A stretch of DNA of 64,000 bases from Aliivibrio sifiae (GCF_002954705.1 NZ_MSCO01000001.1:753736-817735); one strand, 5' to 3'. Shown: positions 9,914-21,978, counted from the stretch's first letter. The notes: generated by a model not told the origin, from the sequence alone. Translations and numbers: made by a program.

Positions 9914-12730
9914 ATGCAGAATAGCGTGATGAAGGCATGGTTTGAGTCTTCACATTTAGCTGGCGCTAATGCAACGTACGTAGAAGACCTCTACGAACTC
10001 TATCTCAGTGACCCGGAAATCGTTAGCGATGAATGGAGAGACGTTTTTGATTCGCTTCCAGTTGATAAGACTGGTGTATCAGAGCAAGCCCATTCCCCTG
10101 TACGAGATTATTTCCGTCGTCTTGCGAAAGAAACAAAGCAAGTTAGTGCTCAAGTTAATGATCCAGATGTAGATGCTAAGCAAGTAAGAGTATTGCAGTT
10201 AATTAATGCGTACCGTTTCCGTGGTCACCAAAATGCGAATTTAGACCCATTAGCATTACAGCAACATGAATATGTTGCAGAGTTAGAGCCTTCTTTTCAT
10301 AATTTAACAGATGAAGATTTTTCAGAAACATTCAATGTCGGTTCTTTTGCTTCAGGGCAAGAGACAATGAAACTTTCTGATATATATGAAGCACTACGCA
10401 GCACATATTGTGGCTCTGTAGGCGCTGAATATATGCATATCACCAATACAGAAGAAAAGCGTTGGATTCAGCAACGTTTAGAATCTGTTGCAGGTAAGCC
10501 AACTTTTACAGCTCAAGAAAAACTGACTTTTCTTGAAGAGTTAACTGCTGCTGAAGGGCTAGAACGATATCTAGGTGCTAAATTCCCAGGGGCAAAGCGA
10601 TTCTCATTGGAAGGTGGCGATGCCATGGTTCCAATGGTAAAAGAAATTATTCGTCGTGCTGGTGAAAATGGTGGTCGTGAAGTCGTAATTGGTATGGCTC
10701 ACCGTGGCCGACTGAACATGCTTATTAATGTTCTAGGTAAAAAACCGCAAGATTTATTTGATGAGTTTGCTGGTAAACATGGCGAATCATGGGGAACTGG
10801 CGATGTTAAATATCACCAAGGTTTCTCTTCTGATTTTGCAACTGCAGGTGGCAATGTTCACTTAGCGTTAGCGTTTAACCCCTCTCACCTTGAGATTGTA
10901 AACCCAGTAGTTATTGGTTCAGTTCGAGCTCGTCAAGATCGCCTTAACGATACAACTGGTGATAAGGTTATTCCTATTACTATCCACGGTGATTCTGCAA
11001 TCGCAGGTCAAGGTGTGGTGGCTGAAACATTTAATATGTCTCAAGCCCGAGCATTCCAAGTGGGTGGTACCGTTCGTATTGTTATTAATAACCAAGTTGG
11101 TTTTACAACGTCGAATCCTAAAGATACTCGTTCTACTCAATATTGTACTGATATTGCAAAAATGGTTCAGGCACCTATTTTCCACGTAAATGCTGATGAC
11201 CCAGAAGCTGTCGCTTTTGTCACTCGCATTGCGCTAGATTACCGTAATGAATTTAAGCGTGATGTTGTGATTGATTTAGTTTGTTATCGCCGTCATGGCC
11301 ATAATGAAGCTGATGAACCAAACGCAACGCAACCATTGATGTATCAAAAAATTAAGAAGCATCCTACGCCTCGTAAGATTTATGCAGATACATTGATTGA
11401 ACGTCAAGATCTTGAGCTAGAAACCACGACACAACTCATTAACGAATATCGTGATGCATTAGATCATGGTGAAGTAGTCGTGAAAGAATGGCGACCAATG
11501 CAACTACATAATGTTGATTGGACTCCGTTTATTGGCCATGAATGGAATATGGAATGGGCAAATCAATTTGATAAAGATCGCCTAGTCGAGCTTGGTCAAC
11601 GCATTTGTCAATATCCGGAAAGCCACAAATTACATAGCCGTGTAAATAAAATGTGTAATGACCGTGTCTCGATGGTTGCAGGTGAAAAAGCAATTGATTG
11701 GGGTATGGCTGAAACACTTGCCTATGCAACTTTAGTTGATGAAGGTAAACGAATTCGTATTACAGGCCAAGATTCTGGTCGTGGTACTTTCTTCCACCGT
11801 CATGCGGTACTTCACAATCAATCAGATGCTAGTACTTACGTACCTTTAGCGAATATCCATGATAAGCAAGGCCCATTTGAAGTGCATGATTCTGTACTAT
11901 CAGAAGCGGCAGTGCTTGCGTTTGAATATGGGTATGCAACGGCAGAACCAGGTGGTTTAACTATTTGGGAAGCGCAATTTGGTGATTTTGCCAACTGTGC
12001 ACAAGTTGTTATCGATCAGTTCATTTCGTCTGGTGAGCAAAAATGGGGCCGCATGTGTGGTCTGACTATGTTATTGCCGCACGGTTATGAAGGCCAAGGT
12101 CCTGAGCATTCATCTGCACGACTTGAGCGTTTCTTACAAATGTGTGCTGAGCAAAATATGCAAGTTGTTGTTCCATCAACACCTGCGCAGGTTTATCACA
12201 TGCTTCGCCGTCAAGTGGTTCGTCCTATGCGTCGTCCATTGATTGTGATGTCGCCAAAATCACTGCTTCGTCATCCATTATGTACATCATCACTAGAAGA
12301 GCTTTCGGAAGGTAATTTCCAACCCGCTATTCCTGAGATTGATGCATTAGACTCAGCGCAAGTGAAGCGAGTGGTGTTCTGTTCTGGTAAAGTTTACTTT
12401 GACCTATTAGAGCAGCGTCGTGTGAATGAACAGAATGATGTTGCGATTGTTCGAATTGAACAGCTTTACCCATTCCCTAAAGAAGAAGTAGAAGCTGCCA
12501 TCGCACAATACTCGAATGTAGTGGATTATGTTTGGTGTCAAGAAGAGCCTCAAAACCAGGGTGCTTGGTACTCTAGTCAACATAATTTCCGTTCGGCATT
12601 GCCTGCGAATGCAATCTTACATTATGCAGGACGTCCAGCGTCTGCCTCTCCGGCAGTTGGCTATATGTCAGTGCACGTGAAACAACAGAAAGCGTTAGTT
12701 GAAGACGCTCTTACCCTAGATAAGAACTAG
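9914..12730 (+). CDS. sucA: 2-oxoglutarate dehydrogenase E1 component
   Basis: Thiamine-diphosphate enzyme decarboxylating 2-oxoglutarate and passing the succinyl group to SucB lipoate. Length 938 (E. coli 933). Motifs: [15 protein letters not shown] near residue 100, [11 protein letters not shown] (TPP-pocket histidine), [28 protein letters not shown] (Mg/TPP loop), [11 protein letters not shown], and the transketolase-like C-terminal half with [14 protein letters not shown] and [30 protein letters not shown] precedes the ATG. It starts the sucAB pair 109 bp after sdhB. Confidence 0.98.
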   Translation: MQNSVMKAWFESSHLAGANATYVEDLYELYLSDPEIVSDEWRDVFDSLPVDKTGVSEQAHSPVRDYFRRLAKETKQVSAQVNDPDVDAKQVRVLQLINAYRFRGHQNANLDPLALQQHEYVAELEPSFHNLTDEDFSETFNVGSFASGQETMKLSDIYEALRSTYCGSVGAEYMHITNTEEKRWIQQRLESVAGKPTFTAQEKLTFLEELTAAEGLERYLGAKFPGAKRFSLEGGDAMVPMVKEIIRRAGENGGREVVIGMAHRGRLNMLINVLGKKPQDLFDEFAGKHGESWGTGDVKYHQGFSSDFATAGGNVHLALAFNPSHLEIVNPVVIGSVRARQDRLNDTTGDKVIPITIHGDSAIAGQGVVAETFNMSQARAFQVGGTVRIVINNQVGFTTSNPKDTRSTQYCTDIAKMVQAPIFHVNADDPEAVAFVTRIALDYRNEFKRDVVIDLVCYRRHGHNEADEPNATQPLMYQKIKKHPTPRKIYADTLIERQDLELETTTQLINEYRDALDHGEVVVKEWRPMQLHNVDWTPFIGHEWNMEWANQFDKDRLVELGQRICQYPESHKLHSRVNKMCNDRVSMVAGEKAIDWGMAETLAYATLVDEGKRIRITGQDSGRGTFFHRHAVLHNQSDASTYVPLANIHDKQGPFEVHDSVLSEAAVLAFEYGYATAEPGGLTIWEAQFGDFANCAQVVIDQFISSGEQKWGRMCGLTMLLPHGYEGQGPEHSSARLERFLQMCAEQNMQVVVPSTPAQVYHMLRRQVVRPMRRPLIVMSPKSLLRHPLCTSSLEELSEGNFQPAIPEIDALDSAQVKRVVFCSGKVYFDLLEQRRVNEQNDVAIVRIEQLYPFPKEEVEAAIAQYSNVVDYVWCQEEPQNQGAWYSSQHNFRSALPANAILHYAGRPASASPAVGYMSVHVKQQKALVEDALTLDKN

Positions 12731-12749
12731 AAAGTATAGGAAAACGGAT

Positions 12750-13961
12750 ATGACAATCGAAATTCTGGTTCCAGATTTACCTGAATCTGTAGCAGACGCT
12801 ACTGTAGCAACATGGCATAAACAACCAGGTGATACAGTTGAGCGTGACGAAATACTTGTAGACATTGAAACTGATAAAGTAGTTCTTGAAGTACCGGCTC
12901 CAGAAGCGGGAGTACTAGAAGCTATTATAGAAGAAGAGGGTGCAACCGTACTTTCTAAGCAATTACTTGCTAAAATTAAGCCGGGTGCTGTTGTTGGTGA
13001 GCCGACAAAAGATGTGACAAATGAGACTGAATCTTCTCCAGATAAGCGTCATACGGCGTCTTTATCTGAAGAAAGTAACGACGCTTTGAGTCCCGCGGTT
13101 CGTCGCCTTCTAGGTGAGCATGATATCGCACCTTCTGATGTAAAAGGCACTGGTGTGGGGGGGCGAATTACTCGTGAAGACGTTGACGCTCATGTTGCCG
13201 CGTTAAAAGCAGCACCACAAACTGAAAAAACAGCGGATAAACCAGCAGAATCACTTGCACATCGTAGTGAAAAGCGAGTACCGATGACTCGGCTTCGTAA
13301 AACAGTCGCGAGACGTCTGTTAGAAGCGAAAAATAACACAGCGATGTTAACGACATTTAATGAAGTAAACATGAAACCAATCATGGAGCTTCGTAAACAA
13401 TATCAAGAGCAATTTGAAAAACGCCATGGTACACGTTTAGGTTTCATGTCTTTCTATGTGAAAGCGGTAACTGAAGCGCTTAAACGTTACCCTGAAGTAA
13501 ATGCGTCAATTGATGGTGATGATATTGTTTATCATAATTACTTTGACATTAGCATGGCGGTATCTACACCGCGAGGTCTAGTTACTCCAGTACTAAAAGA
13601 CTGTGATGCACTTGGTTTTGCTGATATTGAAAAAGGCATCAAAGAATTAGCTATTAAAGGCCGCGATGGAAAATTAGCGGTTGAAGATTTAATGGGTGGT
13701 AATTTTACTATTACTAACGGCGGTGTATTTGGCTCACTAATGTCAACGCCGATTATTAATCCACCTCAAGCTGCAATTTTAGGTATGCATAAAATCCAAG
13801 ATCGCCCAATGGCAGTGAATGGAAAGGTAGAGATTTTACCAATGATGTACTTAGCACTGTCTTATGATCATCGTTTAATTGATGGTCGTGAATCTGTAGG
13901 CTTCCTAGTAACAATTAAAGAGTTACTTGAAGATCCTGCTCGTCTATTACTAGACGTTTAA
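12750..13961 (+). CDS. sucB: dihydrolipoyllysine succinyltransferase (E2o)
   Basis: Core of the 2-oxoglutarate dehydrogenase complex. Residues 1-77 form the lipoyl domain with lipoyl-Lys 43 in [15 protein letters not shown]. An acidic/Ser-rich linker follows, then the E1/E3-binding domain ([33 protein letters not shown]). The catalytic domain ends with [12 protein letters not shown], whose His and Asp are the active-site pair. 403 residues against 405 in E. coli. It lies 19 bp after sucA. No lpd (E3) gene is nearby, as expected because E3 is shared with pyruvate dehydrogenase. Confidence 0.98.
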   Translation: MTIEILVPDLPESVADATVATWHKQPGDTVERDEILVDIETDKVVLEVPAPEAGVLEAIIEEEGATVLSKQLLAKIKPGAVVGEPTKDVTNETESSPDKRHTASLSEESNDALSPAVRRLLGEHDIAPSDVKGTGVGGRITREDVDAHVAALKAAPQTEKTADKPAESLAHRSEKRVPMTRLRKTVARRLLEAKNNTAMLTTFNEVNMKPIMELRKQYQEQFEKRHGTRLGFMSFYVKAVTEALKRYPEVNASIDGDDIVYHNYFDISMAVSTPRGLVTPVLKDCDALGFADIEKGIKELAIKGRDGKLAVEDLMGGNFTITNGGVFGSLMSTPIINPPQAAILGMHKIQDRPMAVNGKVEILPMMYLALSYDHRLIDGRESVGFLVTIKELLEDPARLLLDV

Positions 13962-13985
13962 TAATAAACGCCTTTTAACAGACAA

Positions 13986-14091
13986 AGGCTGTCATGCTCA
14001 CGGCAGCCTATTATTCAACTTCATTATTGGATAAAAATAGAAAGATGCCTTAGAGCGTCTTAGGACATTAAAAATTCCCATTAAAGGGAAT
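13986..14091. other. hairpins in the sucB-sucC gap
   Basis: AGGCTG (13986-13991) pairs with CAGCCT (14004-14009), and ATTCCC (14074-14079) with GGGAAT (14086-14091) over ATTAAA. The gap is 152 bp, much longer than between other genes of the block. These may be processing or partial-termination structures, or flank a sucC promoter; no T-tract follows either one. Confidence 0.5.
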
Positions 14092-14113
14092 AACATAAAA
14101 TGGATAGAACATA

Positions 14114-15280
14114 ATGAACCTACATGAATATCAAGCAAAGCAACTCTTTGCAGAATACGGCCTTCCTGTACCTGAAGGTTACGCTTGTGATACCCCTCAA
14201 GAAGCTTTTGAAGCAGCAGGACGAATCAGCACTGCTAAGAAAGTGGTTAAATGTCAAGTTCACGCCGGTGGCCGTGGTAAAGCGGGTGGTGTTGAACTGC
14301 ATGATACAAAAGAGGGCGTTAAAGAGTTCGCTCAAAAGTGGTTAGGTAAAAACCTAGTGACTTACCAAACAGATGCTAATGGTCAGCCAGTATCTAAAAT
14401 CTTAGTTGAAGAAGCATCCAACATTGCCAATGAATTATATCTTGGCGCGGTAGTTGATCGTGCGACACAACGTATCGTGTTCATGGCATCAACTGAAGGT
14501 GGTGTGGATATTGAAAAAATTGCAGAAGAAACACCAGAGCTTATTCACCAAGCTGCGATTGACCCACTTGTGGGGCCTCAAGCTTACCAAGGCCGTGAAT
14601 TAGCATTCAAACTTGGCTTAGAAGGCGATCAAATTAAGCAATTCGTTAAGATCTTTATGGGTCTAGGCGACATGTTTGCTCAGTATGACCTTGCTTTGCT
14701 AGAGATTAACCCTTTAGTTATTACAGCTGAAGGTTCTCTCCTTTGTTTAGATGGTAAAATCAACATCGATTCAAATGCAATGTATCGTCAACCAAAACTT
14801 CGCGAAATGCACGATCCATCTCAAGAAGATGAGCGTGAAGCGCATGCTGCTCAGTGGGAATTAAACTACGTAGCACTTGATGGAAGTATTGGTTGTATGG
14901 TTAACGGTGCTGGTCTTGCTATGGGCACGATGGACATCGTAAACTTACACGGCGGCCAACCAGCTAACTTCCTTGATGTTGGCGGCGGTGCGACAAAAGA
15001 GCGTGTAACTGAAGCGTTCAAAATCATTTTATCAGACAGCAATGTTAAAGCCGTTCTAGTAAACATCTTTGGTGGTATTGTACGTTGTGACCTAATCGCA
15101 GATGGCATCATTGGTGCTGTTGAAGAGGTGGGTGTAGAAGTTCCAGTTGTTGTTCGCCTTGAAGGTAACAACGCACCACTAGGTTCACAAAAACTGGCTG
15201 AAAGTGGCCTAAATATCATTGCGGCTACTTCATTAACTGAAGCGGCTGAAAAAGTTGTTGCTGCTGCGGAGGGCAAATAA
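14114..15280 (+). CDS. sucC: succinyl-CoA ligase, beta subunit
   Basis: ATP-grasp subunit of succinyl-CoA synthetase, 388 residues as in E. coli. The N-terminus [20 protein letters not shown] is the family signature. [16 protein letters not shown] binds nucleotide, and the C-terminal CoA-ligase part has [14 protein letters not shown] and [12 protein letters not shown]. It overlaps sucD by one base (TAATG), giving coupled translation of the two subunits. Confidence 0.98.
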   Translation: MNLHEYQAKQLFAEYGLPVPEGYACDTPQEAFEAAGRISTAKKVVKCQVHAGGRGKAGGVELHDTKEGVKEFAQKWLGKNLVTYQTDANGQPVSKILVEEASNIANELYLGAVVDRATQRIVFMASTEGGVDIEKIAEETPELIHQAAIDPLVGPQAYQGRELAFKLGLEGDQIKQFVKIFMGLGDMFAQYDLALLEINPLVITAEGSLLCLDGKINIDSNAMYRQPKLREMHDPSQEDEREAHAAQWELNYVALDGSIGCMVNGAGLAMGTMDIVNLHGGQPANFLDVGGGATKERVTEAFKIILSDSNVKAVLVNIFGGIVRCDLIADGIIGAVEEVGVEVPVVVRLEGNNAPLGSQKLAESGLNIIAATSLTEAAEKVVAAAEGK

Positions 15281-16152
15281 TGTCTGTACTAATTAATAAA
15301 GATACAAAAGTTATCTGCCAAGGTTTCACTGGTGGTCAAGGTACGTTCCACTCTGAGCAAGCGATTGATTACGGAACCAAAATGGTTGGTGGCGTATCAC
15401 CAGGTAAAGGTGGTCAAGTTCACCTTGGACTTCCTGTGTTTAACACCGTTCGTGATGCTGTTGAAGCAACTGGAGCAACAGCTTCTGTTATTTATGTACC
15501 GGCTCCTTTCTGTAAAGACGCAATCCTTGAAGCAATCGATGCAGGCATTAAGCTTATCGTAACGATAACAGAAGGCATTCCAACACTTGATCTTCTTGAC
15601 GTTAAAGTTCGTCTAGATGCAGAAGGCGTAGTAATGATCGGTCCTAACTGCCCAGGTGTTATTACGCCTGATGAATGTAAGATTGGTATCATGCCGGGTC
15701 ATATTCATAAGAAAGGTAAAGTTGGTATTGTGTCTCGCTCTGGTACGTTAACGTATGAAGCAGTTAAGCAAACAACGGATGAAGGCTTTGGTCAATCAAC
15801 GTGTGTTGGTATTGGTGGGGACCCAATTCCTGGTTCAAACTTTATCGATATTTTAAAACTGTTCCAAGAAGATCCAGAAACAGAAGCCATTGTAATGATT
15901 GGTGAGATCGGTGGAACAGCGGAAGAAGAAGCTGCTGAATTCATTAAGCACAATGTGACGAAGCCTGTAGTGTCTTATATTGCAGGTGTTACTGCTCCTC
16001 CAGGTAAGCGTATGGGTCATGCTGGTGCGATTATCTCTGGTGGTAAAGGAACTGCTGAAGATAAGTTTGCTGCATTAGAAGCAGCAGGAGTTAAAACGGT
16101 TAAGAGTCTTGCCGACATAGGCAAAGGCCTACGTGAAGTGACTGGTTGGTAA
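15280..16152 (+). CDS. sucD: succinyl-CoA ligase, alpha subunit
   Basis: CoA-binding subunit bearing the phosphorylated histidine; 290 residues. [28 protein letters not shown] is the CoA-binding Rossmann start, [21 protein letters not shown] lies at the subunit interface, and [19 protein letters not shown] contains the active His at about 247. Last gene of the TCA block; terminator at 16180-16213. Confidence 0.98.
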   Translation: MSVLINKDTKVICQGFTGGQGTFHSEQAIDYGTKMVGGVSPGKGGQVHLGLPVFNTVRDAVEATGATASVIYVPAPFCKDAILEAIDAGIKLIVTITEGIPTLDLLDVKVRLDAEGVVMIGPNCPGVITPDECKIGIMPGHIHKKGKVGIVSRSGTLTYEAVKQTTDEGFGQSTCVGIGGDPIPGSNFIDILKLFQEDPETEAIVMIGEIGGTAEEEAAEFIKHNVTKPVVSYIAGVTAPPGKRMGHAGAIISGGKGTAEDKFAALEAAGVKTVKSLADIGKGLREVTGW

Positions 16153-16179
16153 TCATTTAAACCAATACATGAATAAAGC

Positions 16180-16213
16180 AAAAGCCATTTATAGGAATAT
16201 GAATGGCTTTTTT
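16180..16213 (+). terminator. terminator after sucD
   Basis: AAAGCCATT pairs with AATGGCTTT around a roughly 14-nt loop, ending in a T-run at 16208-16213. Confidence 0.85.
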
Positions 16214-16383
16214 GTATTTATAACTCTTTGAAATATTTTGTTACGTTTGGGTGGGTAAAAAGAAGTATAGACAATAACCAATCCTTTGATAAGATTCGGC
16301 GCTTTTCTTTCTAAGGACATATTTAAAAGAACTCAAAGAATGACTAGCACTACTATTAATGGTTATTTAATTTGAGAATACAC

Positions 16384-17994
16384 ATGCAATTTAATACTAA
16401 ATCTAAGTATGTCATTATTTATTTAATTTTTTCTGCTGCAATGTTTGGGTCTATTATTATGGGCGCATACAATGTTAGGTATACATTGGAAACAAATAAC
16501 GTAACAAGGCTAGAAAATTTATTAACTAATGCTAAAAATACGATTGCAACCTTAGAGCAAAAAGTAGTTTCTGGTGAATTAGATGAAATTAAAGCAAAGA
16601 AATTAGCTAGTGAATTAATGCAAAGCTATGCTTATTCAGATAATGAATATATCTGGATGACAGATGAAAACTTGGTATTTTTAGCTGCGCCTTTAGACCC
16701 ACAAATTATTGGTCAATCGTTTGAGAATATTGTCAGTGCTGAAGCAAAAAGCCATATCCTTCGTAACCTTACTATCGCTGACCAAGTAATTACGTATTCT
16801 TGGTTTACTACTAGAGACAGTATAACGACAGAAGTAAAATCTATAGCGGTTAAAACTAGGTCTTGGAACTGGTATTTAGGTAGCGGCGTTCAAGAGAAAA
16901 AAGTGAACGATACTTTTTATTCATTTCTTATTGAAGGTTTAACTATTGGTTTTATTGTCAATTTATTTATTGGCTTTGTTATGTTTTTTGCAGTGCGCAA
17001 ATATAATAAAACGTTAGGTAATGAACCAGATGTCATTTTAAATGTTATTGACCGAATCTCTCGTGGAGATTTAACTCATATTAATGATACAGATTCTATG
17101 CATATAGGTATCTATGGTCGAATTCTTGATATGGCAAAAAATATTAAAGAATTAGTGACAGATATTAATAAATTAACGTTTGAGTTAAGTGAATCGTCTC
17201 ACCACTTGTCTTCTTCTGCTCATACTATGAATATCAGTATGAAAGCTCAAACTGAACAGTTGGGTCAAGCAGCTGTAGCAACAGATCAAGTTGTTGTTAG
17301 TATTGATGAAGTGACTAAAAGTGCTATTCAAGCAACCAATTCAGCTTTAGAAGTAAATAATACGTCAACGTATTGTATTAATACCATTGGAAGCATGAAT
17401 AATGATATGCAAACCTTAGCGGTTAACATAAAAGATGTTGCACAGGTTATTGGCAATTTACAGGTAAAAACAGAAAATATAGGCAGTATTTTAGATGTTA
17501 TCCGTAGTATTGCTGATCAAACAAATTTATTAGCGTTAAATGCCGCGATTGAAGCAGCAAGAGCAGGTGAAAGTGGAAGAGGCTTTGCTGTTGTTGCTGA
17601 TGAGGTGAGATTACTTGCAAGTAGAACTCAAGACAGTACGGCTCAAATATCTAATATGATTGCCGAATTGCAAGATGAAGCGATAAAATCAGTGACTTTA
17701 ATGCAAAGTAATTCTGACGATGCTCATCAAATTGCAGAGAAAACGGTGACGACTCAAAATACAGTGAGTTCTATTTTTGAATCTGTTGCAATTATACAAA
17801 CAATGAATAGTCAAATTTCGGCGTCAACAGAAGAGCAGTTAGTCGCGATATCTAGTGTTAACCAACTTATTGCAGAAATTAATACTTTTGCGAAAGAGAA
17901 CGCATCAGATGTGGATGCAACTGAAAAGCAATCGGAAAGATTAGGTTTGATGGCTGATAACTTAACAGCGATAGTGAGTCGATTTAAGCTTTAA
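16384..17994 (+). CDS. methyl-accepting chemotaxis protein with single Cache domain
   Basis: Transmembrane chemoreceptor. A first TM helix lies near residues 8-28, then a periplasmic domain of about 150 residues with sCache_2 features ([32 protein letters not shown]), a second TM ([22 protein letters not shown]), a HAMP-like segment and a long signalling coiled coil. Its tip, [19 protein letters not shown] followed by [12 protein letters not shown], is the CheA/CheW contact. There is no C-terminal CheR-docking pentapeptide. A TTG at 16372 would add four residues, but ATG 16384 is more natural. It is monocistronic between sucD and znuB terminators. Family members sense small organic acids; the ligand here is unknown. 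Confidence 0.93.
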   Translation: MQFNTKSKYVIIYLIFSAAMFGSIIMGAYNVRYTLETNNVTRLENLLTNAKNTIATLEQKVVSGELDEIKAKKLASELMQSYAYSDNEYIWMTDENLVFLAAPLDPQIIGQSFENIVSAEAKSHILRNLTIADQVITYSWFTTRDSITTEVKSIAVKTRSWNWYLGSGVQEKKVNDTFYSFLIEGLTIGFIVNLFIGFVMFFAVRKYNKTLGNEPDVILNVIDRISRGDLTHINDTDSMHIGIYGRILDMAKNIKELVTDINKLTFELSESSHHLSSSAHTMNISMKAQTEQLGQAAVATDQVVVSIDEVTKSAIQATNSALEVNNTSTYCINTIGSMNNDMQTLAVNIKDVAQVIGNLQVKTENIGSILDVIRSIADQTNLLALNAAIEAARAGESGRGFAVVADEVRLLASRTQDSTAQISNMIAELQDEAIKSVTLMQSNSDDAHQIAEKTVTTQNTVSSIFESVAIIQTMNSQISASTEEQLVAISSVNQLIAEINTFAKENASDVDATEKQSERLGLMADNLTAIVSRFKL

Positions 17995-18007
17995 GATATT
18001 ATAGATA

Positions 18008-18042
18008 AAGCAATACTGTTGTAGGCAGTATTGCTTAATTTT
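18008..18042. terminator. terminator between chemoreceptor gene and znuB
   Basis: AAGCAATACTG (18008-18018) pairs perfectly with CAGTATTGCTT (18026-18036) over a 7-nt loop, then AATTTTAT. It lies between convergent genes and probably serves both. Confidence 0.82.
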
Positions 18043-18048
18043 ATAGAG

Positions 18049-18834
18049 TTAGGTATGTGCTTTTTTTAGTTGAGATAGCATAAATATAGCAGCACCAGAA
18101 ACAACGACGGAAGGACCCGCAGGAGTATCGTAGTGCCATGATAGTGCTAAACCTGCAATAACAGCAATACAACCAAAAATTGAAGCTAGCAAGACCATTT
18201 GCTCTGGCGATCGAGAAAAGCGTCTCGCGGTTGCTGCTGGAATGATCAGTAATGAAGTAATGATCAACGCTCCCACAAACTTCATTGAAATTGCAATGAC
18301 TAACCCAACCATTAGCATCAAAACTAAACGCATTAAATCTACATTTACCCCTTCAACTTGGGCCAACTCTTCACTAATTGTTGATGAAAGTAGTGGTTTC
18401 CATACGATATATATCAGACCTAAAACAATGATGACGCCAGTATAAATATAAATTAAGTCATCATAAGTAACGGCAAGTAAATCGCCAAACAAATAAGACA
18501 TTAAATCAACGCGCACATTATCTAAAAAGCTAACAGCAACTAAACCTAATGATAGTGAGCTGTGAGCTAAAATACCTAACAGTGTATCCGTGGCGACTAA
18601 GCGCTGCTTTTGTAAAGTAACTAAGAGTAAAGCAATCGCAACACAACAAACGATTAAAGCCAGATTTAAGTTTATGTCGAATAAAAAGCCAAGAGATAGA
18701 CCTAATAATGAGGCATGAGCCAACGTATCGCCAAAATACGCCATTTTACGCCATACAACAAAAGAACCTAACGGTCCTGCAAGTAGTGCAATGCCTAATC
18801 CAGCTAAAAGGGCAGGAAGTAAAAACTCAATCAT
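18049..18834 (-). CDS. znuB: zinc ABC transporter permease ZnuB
   Basis: Inner-membrane permease of the high-affinity zinc uptake system (ABC-3 family), 261 residues with about seven to eight hydrophobic helices. Signature stretches include [33 protein letters not shown] and [23 protein letters not shown]. The start overlaps the znuC stop by 4 bp (ATGA), so znuC and znuB form one leftward operon diverging from znuA, as in E. coli. Confidence 0.96.
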   Translation of the reverse strand: MIEFLLPALLAGLGIALLAGPLGSFVVWRKMAYFGDTLAHASLLGLSLGFLFDINLNLALIVCCVAIALLLVTLQKQRLVATDTLLGILAHSSLSLGLVAVSFLDNVRVDLMSYLFGDLLAVTYDDLIYIYTGVIIVLGLIYIVWKPLLSSTISEELAQVEGVNVDLMRLVLMLMVGLVIAISMKFVGALIITSLLIIPAATARRFSRSPEQMVLLASIFGCIAVIAGLALSWHYDTPAGPSVVVSGAAIFMLSQLKKAHT

Positions 18835-19601
18835 GATGACGCCTTTTTATTTTTACTGCAGCATGAACCGTCACTTGGTTCACCAGATAAATCATGGTCA
18901 TGGCGATGGTCATGATGATAGAAAGCCAATTGTTGATCTCGTTGTTGACCAAATAATGCAATATATTTAGGGTGCTTTGAGATAGATGCAGGAGCTCCAG
19001 AGCAGCAAATATGATGTTGAAGACAAATTACTTCATCTGTTTTTGCCATTACAAGGTGTAGGTCATGTGAAACCATAAATACAGCACAGTTAAAACGATG
19101 ACGAATGGATTCAATTAACGCATATAAGCTGATTTGTCCTTGAATATCGACGCCTTGAGCTGGTTCATCAAGAACGAGTAAGTCAGGGCGTTGCAACAAG
19201 GCTCTGGCAAGCAATACGCGTTGTGATTCTCCGCCAGATAGTTTATGCATATTAGAATGAAGTAAATGTTCTGCTTCAACGAGTTTCAAAGCGTCAAGGT
19301 GTTCTTGTTGGCTGTACTTTCCAGCTAACTTTAAAAAGCCTTGCACAGTAAGAGGAAGAGAATCATTTAGATGTAATTTTTGCGGTACATAACCAATGCG
19401 TAATTTTTTTTCTCTTGTAATTAGACCGCTGGTTGGTTTTTGCAATCCAAGAATCGCTTTCACTAATGTTGATTTGCCAGCACCATTAGGGCCAATCAGT
19501 GTAATGATCTTATTTGGTTCAATCGATAATGAAATATTATCGAGAACATGGCGGCCGTCAAAGACAACGCAGACATCTTGTAAAGTGAGTAAAGTAGTCA
19601 T
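18831..19601 (-). CDS. znuC: zinc ABC transporter ATP-binding protein ZnuC
   Basis: ATPase of the zinc importer, 256 residues. Walker [15 protein letters not shown] signature [16 protein letters not shown], Walker [13 protein letters not shown] and switch His in VSHDLHLV are all present. The last 35 residues are rich in His, Asp and Cys ([14 protein letters not shown]..., CC), a likely zinc-binding tail that ABC ATPases lack in general but ZnuC proteins often carry. First gene of the leftward znuCB operon downstream of the Zur-like box. Confidence 0.96.
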   Translation of the reverse strand: MTTLLTLQDVCVVFDGRHVLDNISLSIEPNKIITLIGPNGAGKSTLVKAILGLQKPTSGLITREKKLRIGYVPQKLHLNDSLPLTVQGFLKLAGKYSQQEHLDALKLVEAEHLLHSNMHKLSGGESQRVLLARALLQRPDLLVLDEPAQGVDIQGQISLYALIESIRHRFNCAVFMVSHDLHLVMAKTDEVICLQHHICCSGAPASISKHPKYIALFGQQRDQQLAFYHHDHRHDHDLSGEPSDGSCCSKNKKASS

Positions 19602-19629
19602 TTTTAAATAAGAGTCGTTTGCAATTAGT

Positions 19630-19651
19630 AAGTGTTATAATGTAACATTTT
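19630..19651. promoter_or_regulatory. Zur-like operator between znuC and znuA
   Basis: AAGTGTTATAATGTAACATTT is a near-palindrome closely resembling the Zur box consensus (GAAATGTTATAnTATAACATTTC). It sits in the 88-bp divergent region between znuC and znuA, the expected place for zinc-dependent repression of both arms. Confidence 0.82.
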
Positions 19652-19689
19652 AGAAATCCAATCGCCATCACATTTTTTAAGAGAAGCAA

Positions 19690-20583
19690 ATGAATAAAAA
19701 AATTCAATTTATCGTACTGTGTTTATGCACTCTAGTTGGAACTCAAGCCCAAGCTATGACTGTATTATCTTCAGTAAAACCGATTCATTTAATCGTACAA
19801 GAACTTACCGATGGTGTCTCCGAATCTACCTATTTAGTTCCACAAAGTGCCTCTCCTCATGATTATGCATTACGCCCTTCAGATATAAAGAAAGTGAAAA
19901 AAGCAGACATGATCATTTGGTATGGGAATGATTTGGAACCTTTTTTAAGTAAAATATTAGAAGATCAAAAAAATGTAGTAACGATTAGCCAGTTTAGCTC
20001 TGTTGATTTCTTCCATTTTGATCAACATGACCATAGTGATCACGCCGAAGAAGTGGGTCATCATCACAATACTGATCCTCATTTTTGGTTAGGTCCAAAG
20101 GAAACTCTAGCTGTCGCAAAAGAGATAACCGTACAGCTGATTAAAAAGGATCTATTGAATAAAAAACAATATCAGTCTAATCTTGCCGTGTTTGAAAATA
20201 AGTTAACACAGGCAGTGAAGACAATTTCAGACCAATTGAAACCAGTGCAAGATAAGGGATACTTTGTATTTCATGACGCATATGGCTATTTTGAACGTTA
20301 TTTTGAAATGAATAACTTGGGGCACTTTACGGTGAGTCCGGATAGAAAACCGGGTGCAAAAACTTTGATTAATATAAAAAAATCACTTTTAAATCAGCAA
20401 GCAGTATGTGTCTTTTCAGAGCCTCAGTTTGAGCCAGCAATTGTAACAACAATTACGAGAGGCACAGAGGTACATAAAGGTGAACTTGATCCTTTAGCGA
20501 TACATCAAGCTGATGAAAAGGGTGCTTATTTTATATTTTTGTCAACCATCAGTAATGAGTTATCACGTTGTCTAAGTCAATAA
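19690..20583 (+). CDS. znuA: zinc ABC transporter substrate-binding protein ZnuA
   Basis: Periplasmic zinc-binding protein with a Sec signal peptide (about residues 1-23, ending AQA). The zinc-site loop is typical: SASPHDYALRPS, then a His/Asp-rich insertion (HFDQHDHSDHAEEVGHHH) before DPHFWLGP, later FHDAYGYFERYF, and the C-terminal ISNELSRCLSQ. 297 residues. RBS AAGAGAAGC is upstream. The stop codon lies inside the start of the murein peptidase gene. Confidence 0.96.
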   Translation: MNKKIQFIVLCLCTLVGTQAQAMTVLSSVKPIHLIVQELTDGVSESTYLVPQSASPHDYALRPSDIKKVKKADMIIWYGNDLEPFLSKILEDQKNVVTISQFSSVDFFHFDQHDHSDHAEEVGHHHNTDPHFWLGPKETLAVAKEITVQLIKKDLLNKKQYQSNLAVFENKLTQAVKTISDQLKPVQDKGYFVFHDAYGYFERYFEMNNLGHFTVSPDRKPGAKTLINIKKSLLNQQAVCVFSEPQFEPAIVTTITRGTEVHKGELDPLAIHQADEKGAYFIFLSTISNELSRCLSQ

Positions 20584-21920
20584 AATATAAAGAATCCATC
20601 GTTGCGAGAGTAAATACGTTATCAAAAAGACATAAATTTGTATTATTGTCTTTATCTCTATTTACCTGCGCGATCTTAATTTGGGAACCAACTCATAGCT
20701 TACAGGATACTTCTTCTGTTTCAAATAGAAATGAGGTTTCTCTATCAAGTGAAAACCTTCAAACATTAGCAGATCAAAACAGTGAGCCAGTAGGTACAAT
20801 TTTTGATCCCAATGATCCTGAGTTTAATGCGCCTAAAGATGAACTAGATGAGCAATTAGCCGCTAAAGATATCTTACATTCTCATACTGTCGCTTCAGGT
20901 GAGACGCTAGGTGCTATTTTTAATCAATATGCATTGCCAATGTCTGATATGTATTCACTATTAGAAGTGAATAAATCGGCAGCTAATATGCGTGTTGGTG
21001 TTGATTTAGAGTGGCAACAGGATGAAGATGGAAAGTTAACAGAGCTTAAAATTCATCGAAACATTAAAGATACGGATATTTATTCTTGGACGGGTGAAAA
21101 ATATAGTTTTACTCAGCAAGAAGAAAAGGGAGAAATTAAACCTGTTTTTCTTTCAGGAAGGGTAACTAGTAACTTCTATAATTCAGCGCGTTCAGCAGGG
21201 CTAACCCCTGGTCAAATTCAAACATTGGCAAAGCAATTACAGTGGAAATTTGATTTTGGTAAAGAAGCTCGCAAAGGTGATAAGTTTGCCGTTGAACTTG
21301 ATAAAGAATTTATTGACGGTAAAGCAGTATCATCTGGTGAGGTTAAAGCAGTATTGTATGAAAACTCTGGTAGAGAGATCACGTTAGTTAAGCATACAGA
21401 TGACCATTATTATGATGTTCAAGGTCGCAGCTTAAATCGAGCATTAGAGCGCTATCCAACACATCAACGTTTTAGAATTAGTTCTCCATTTGATCCTTAT
21501 CGAAAGCATCCAATCACTGGACGAATTTCGCCACATAATGGAACTGATTTTGCGGCACCTGTTGGCACCTCTGTTTATGCAACTGGTGATGGTGTGGTTG
21601 TTCGAGCATTACATCATCCCCTTGCTGGTAATTATGTCATTATCAAGCATGGCCGTGAATACATGACTCGTTATCTACACTTGAGCAAGATTTTGGTTAA
21701 AAAAGGCCAGAAGGTATCAATGGGAGATAAAATTGCGTTAAGTGGAAATACCGGTCGTTCAACAGGTCCACATTTACATTATGAATTGATTAAAAATGGT
21801 CGAGCAGTAAACTCAATGAAAGTGCCTTTACCACAAGCGTCACCGGTAAAAGAATCTGAACGAGCGCACTTTAAACAACAAGCTAAATTGACGATTGATG
21901 CTTTGCGTGACCAAGTTTAA
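20568..21920 (+). CDS. mepM: M23 murein DD-endopeptidase, MepM-like
   Basis: Cell-wall endopeptidase cleaving D-Ala-mDAP crosslinks to allow peptidoglycan growth. An N-terminal membrane anchor (LLSLSLFTCAILIW) is followed by a LysM-like/OapA domain (HTVASGETLGAIFNQYALP) and a LytM/M23 domain with zinc ligands HNGTDF (HxxxD) and HLHYEL. The only in-frame start giving the normal N-terminus is TTG at 20568, which lies within the znuA 3' end and has GAG about 9 bp upstream. E. coli mepM (yebA) also neighbours znuA. 450 residues, family-typical. Confidence 0.93.
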   Translation: MSKSIKYKESIVARVNTLSKRHKFVLLSLSLFTCAILIWEPTHSLQDTSSVSNRNEVSLSSENLQTLADQNSEPVGTIFDPNDPEFNAPKDELDEQLAAKDILHSHTVASGETLGAIFNQYALPMSDMYSLLEVNKSAANMRVGVDLEWQQDEDGKLTELKIHRNIKDTDIYSWTGEKYSFTQQEEKGEIKPVFLSGRVTSNFYNSARSAGLTPGQIQTLAKQLQWKFDFGKEARKGDKFAVELDKEFIDGKAVSSGEVKAVLYENSGREITLVKHTDDHYYDVQGRSLNRALERYPTHQRFRISSPFDPYRKHPITGRISPHNGTDFAAPVGTSVYATGDGVVVRALHHPLAGNYVIIKHGREYMTRYLHLSKILVKKGQKVSMGDKIALSGNTGRSTGPHLHYELIKNGRAVNSMKVPLPQASPVKESERAHFKQQAKLTIDALRDQV

Positions 21921-21942
21921 ATTTAATTTTTAACCTTTCTTG

Positions 21943-21978
21943 GCCCTTTTTATTTTAAATAATAGAAAGGGCTTTTTT
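21943..21978 (+). terminator. terminator after mepM
   Basis: GCCCTTT (21943-21949) pairs with AAAGGGC (21966-21972), followed by TTTTTT. Confidence 0.85.

Noticed and set aside
14866..15276. 136-codon minus-strand frame inside sucC
   Set aside because: Low-complexity Ser/Thr/Pro-rich translation, no ribosome-binding site, and entirely antisense to a well-identified gene.
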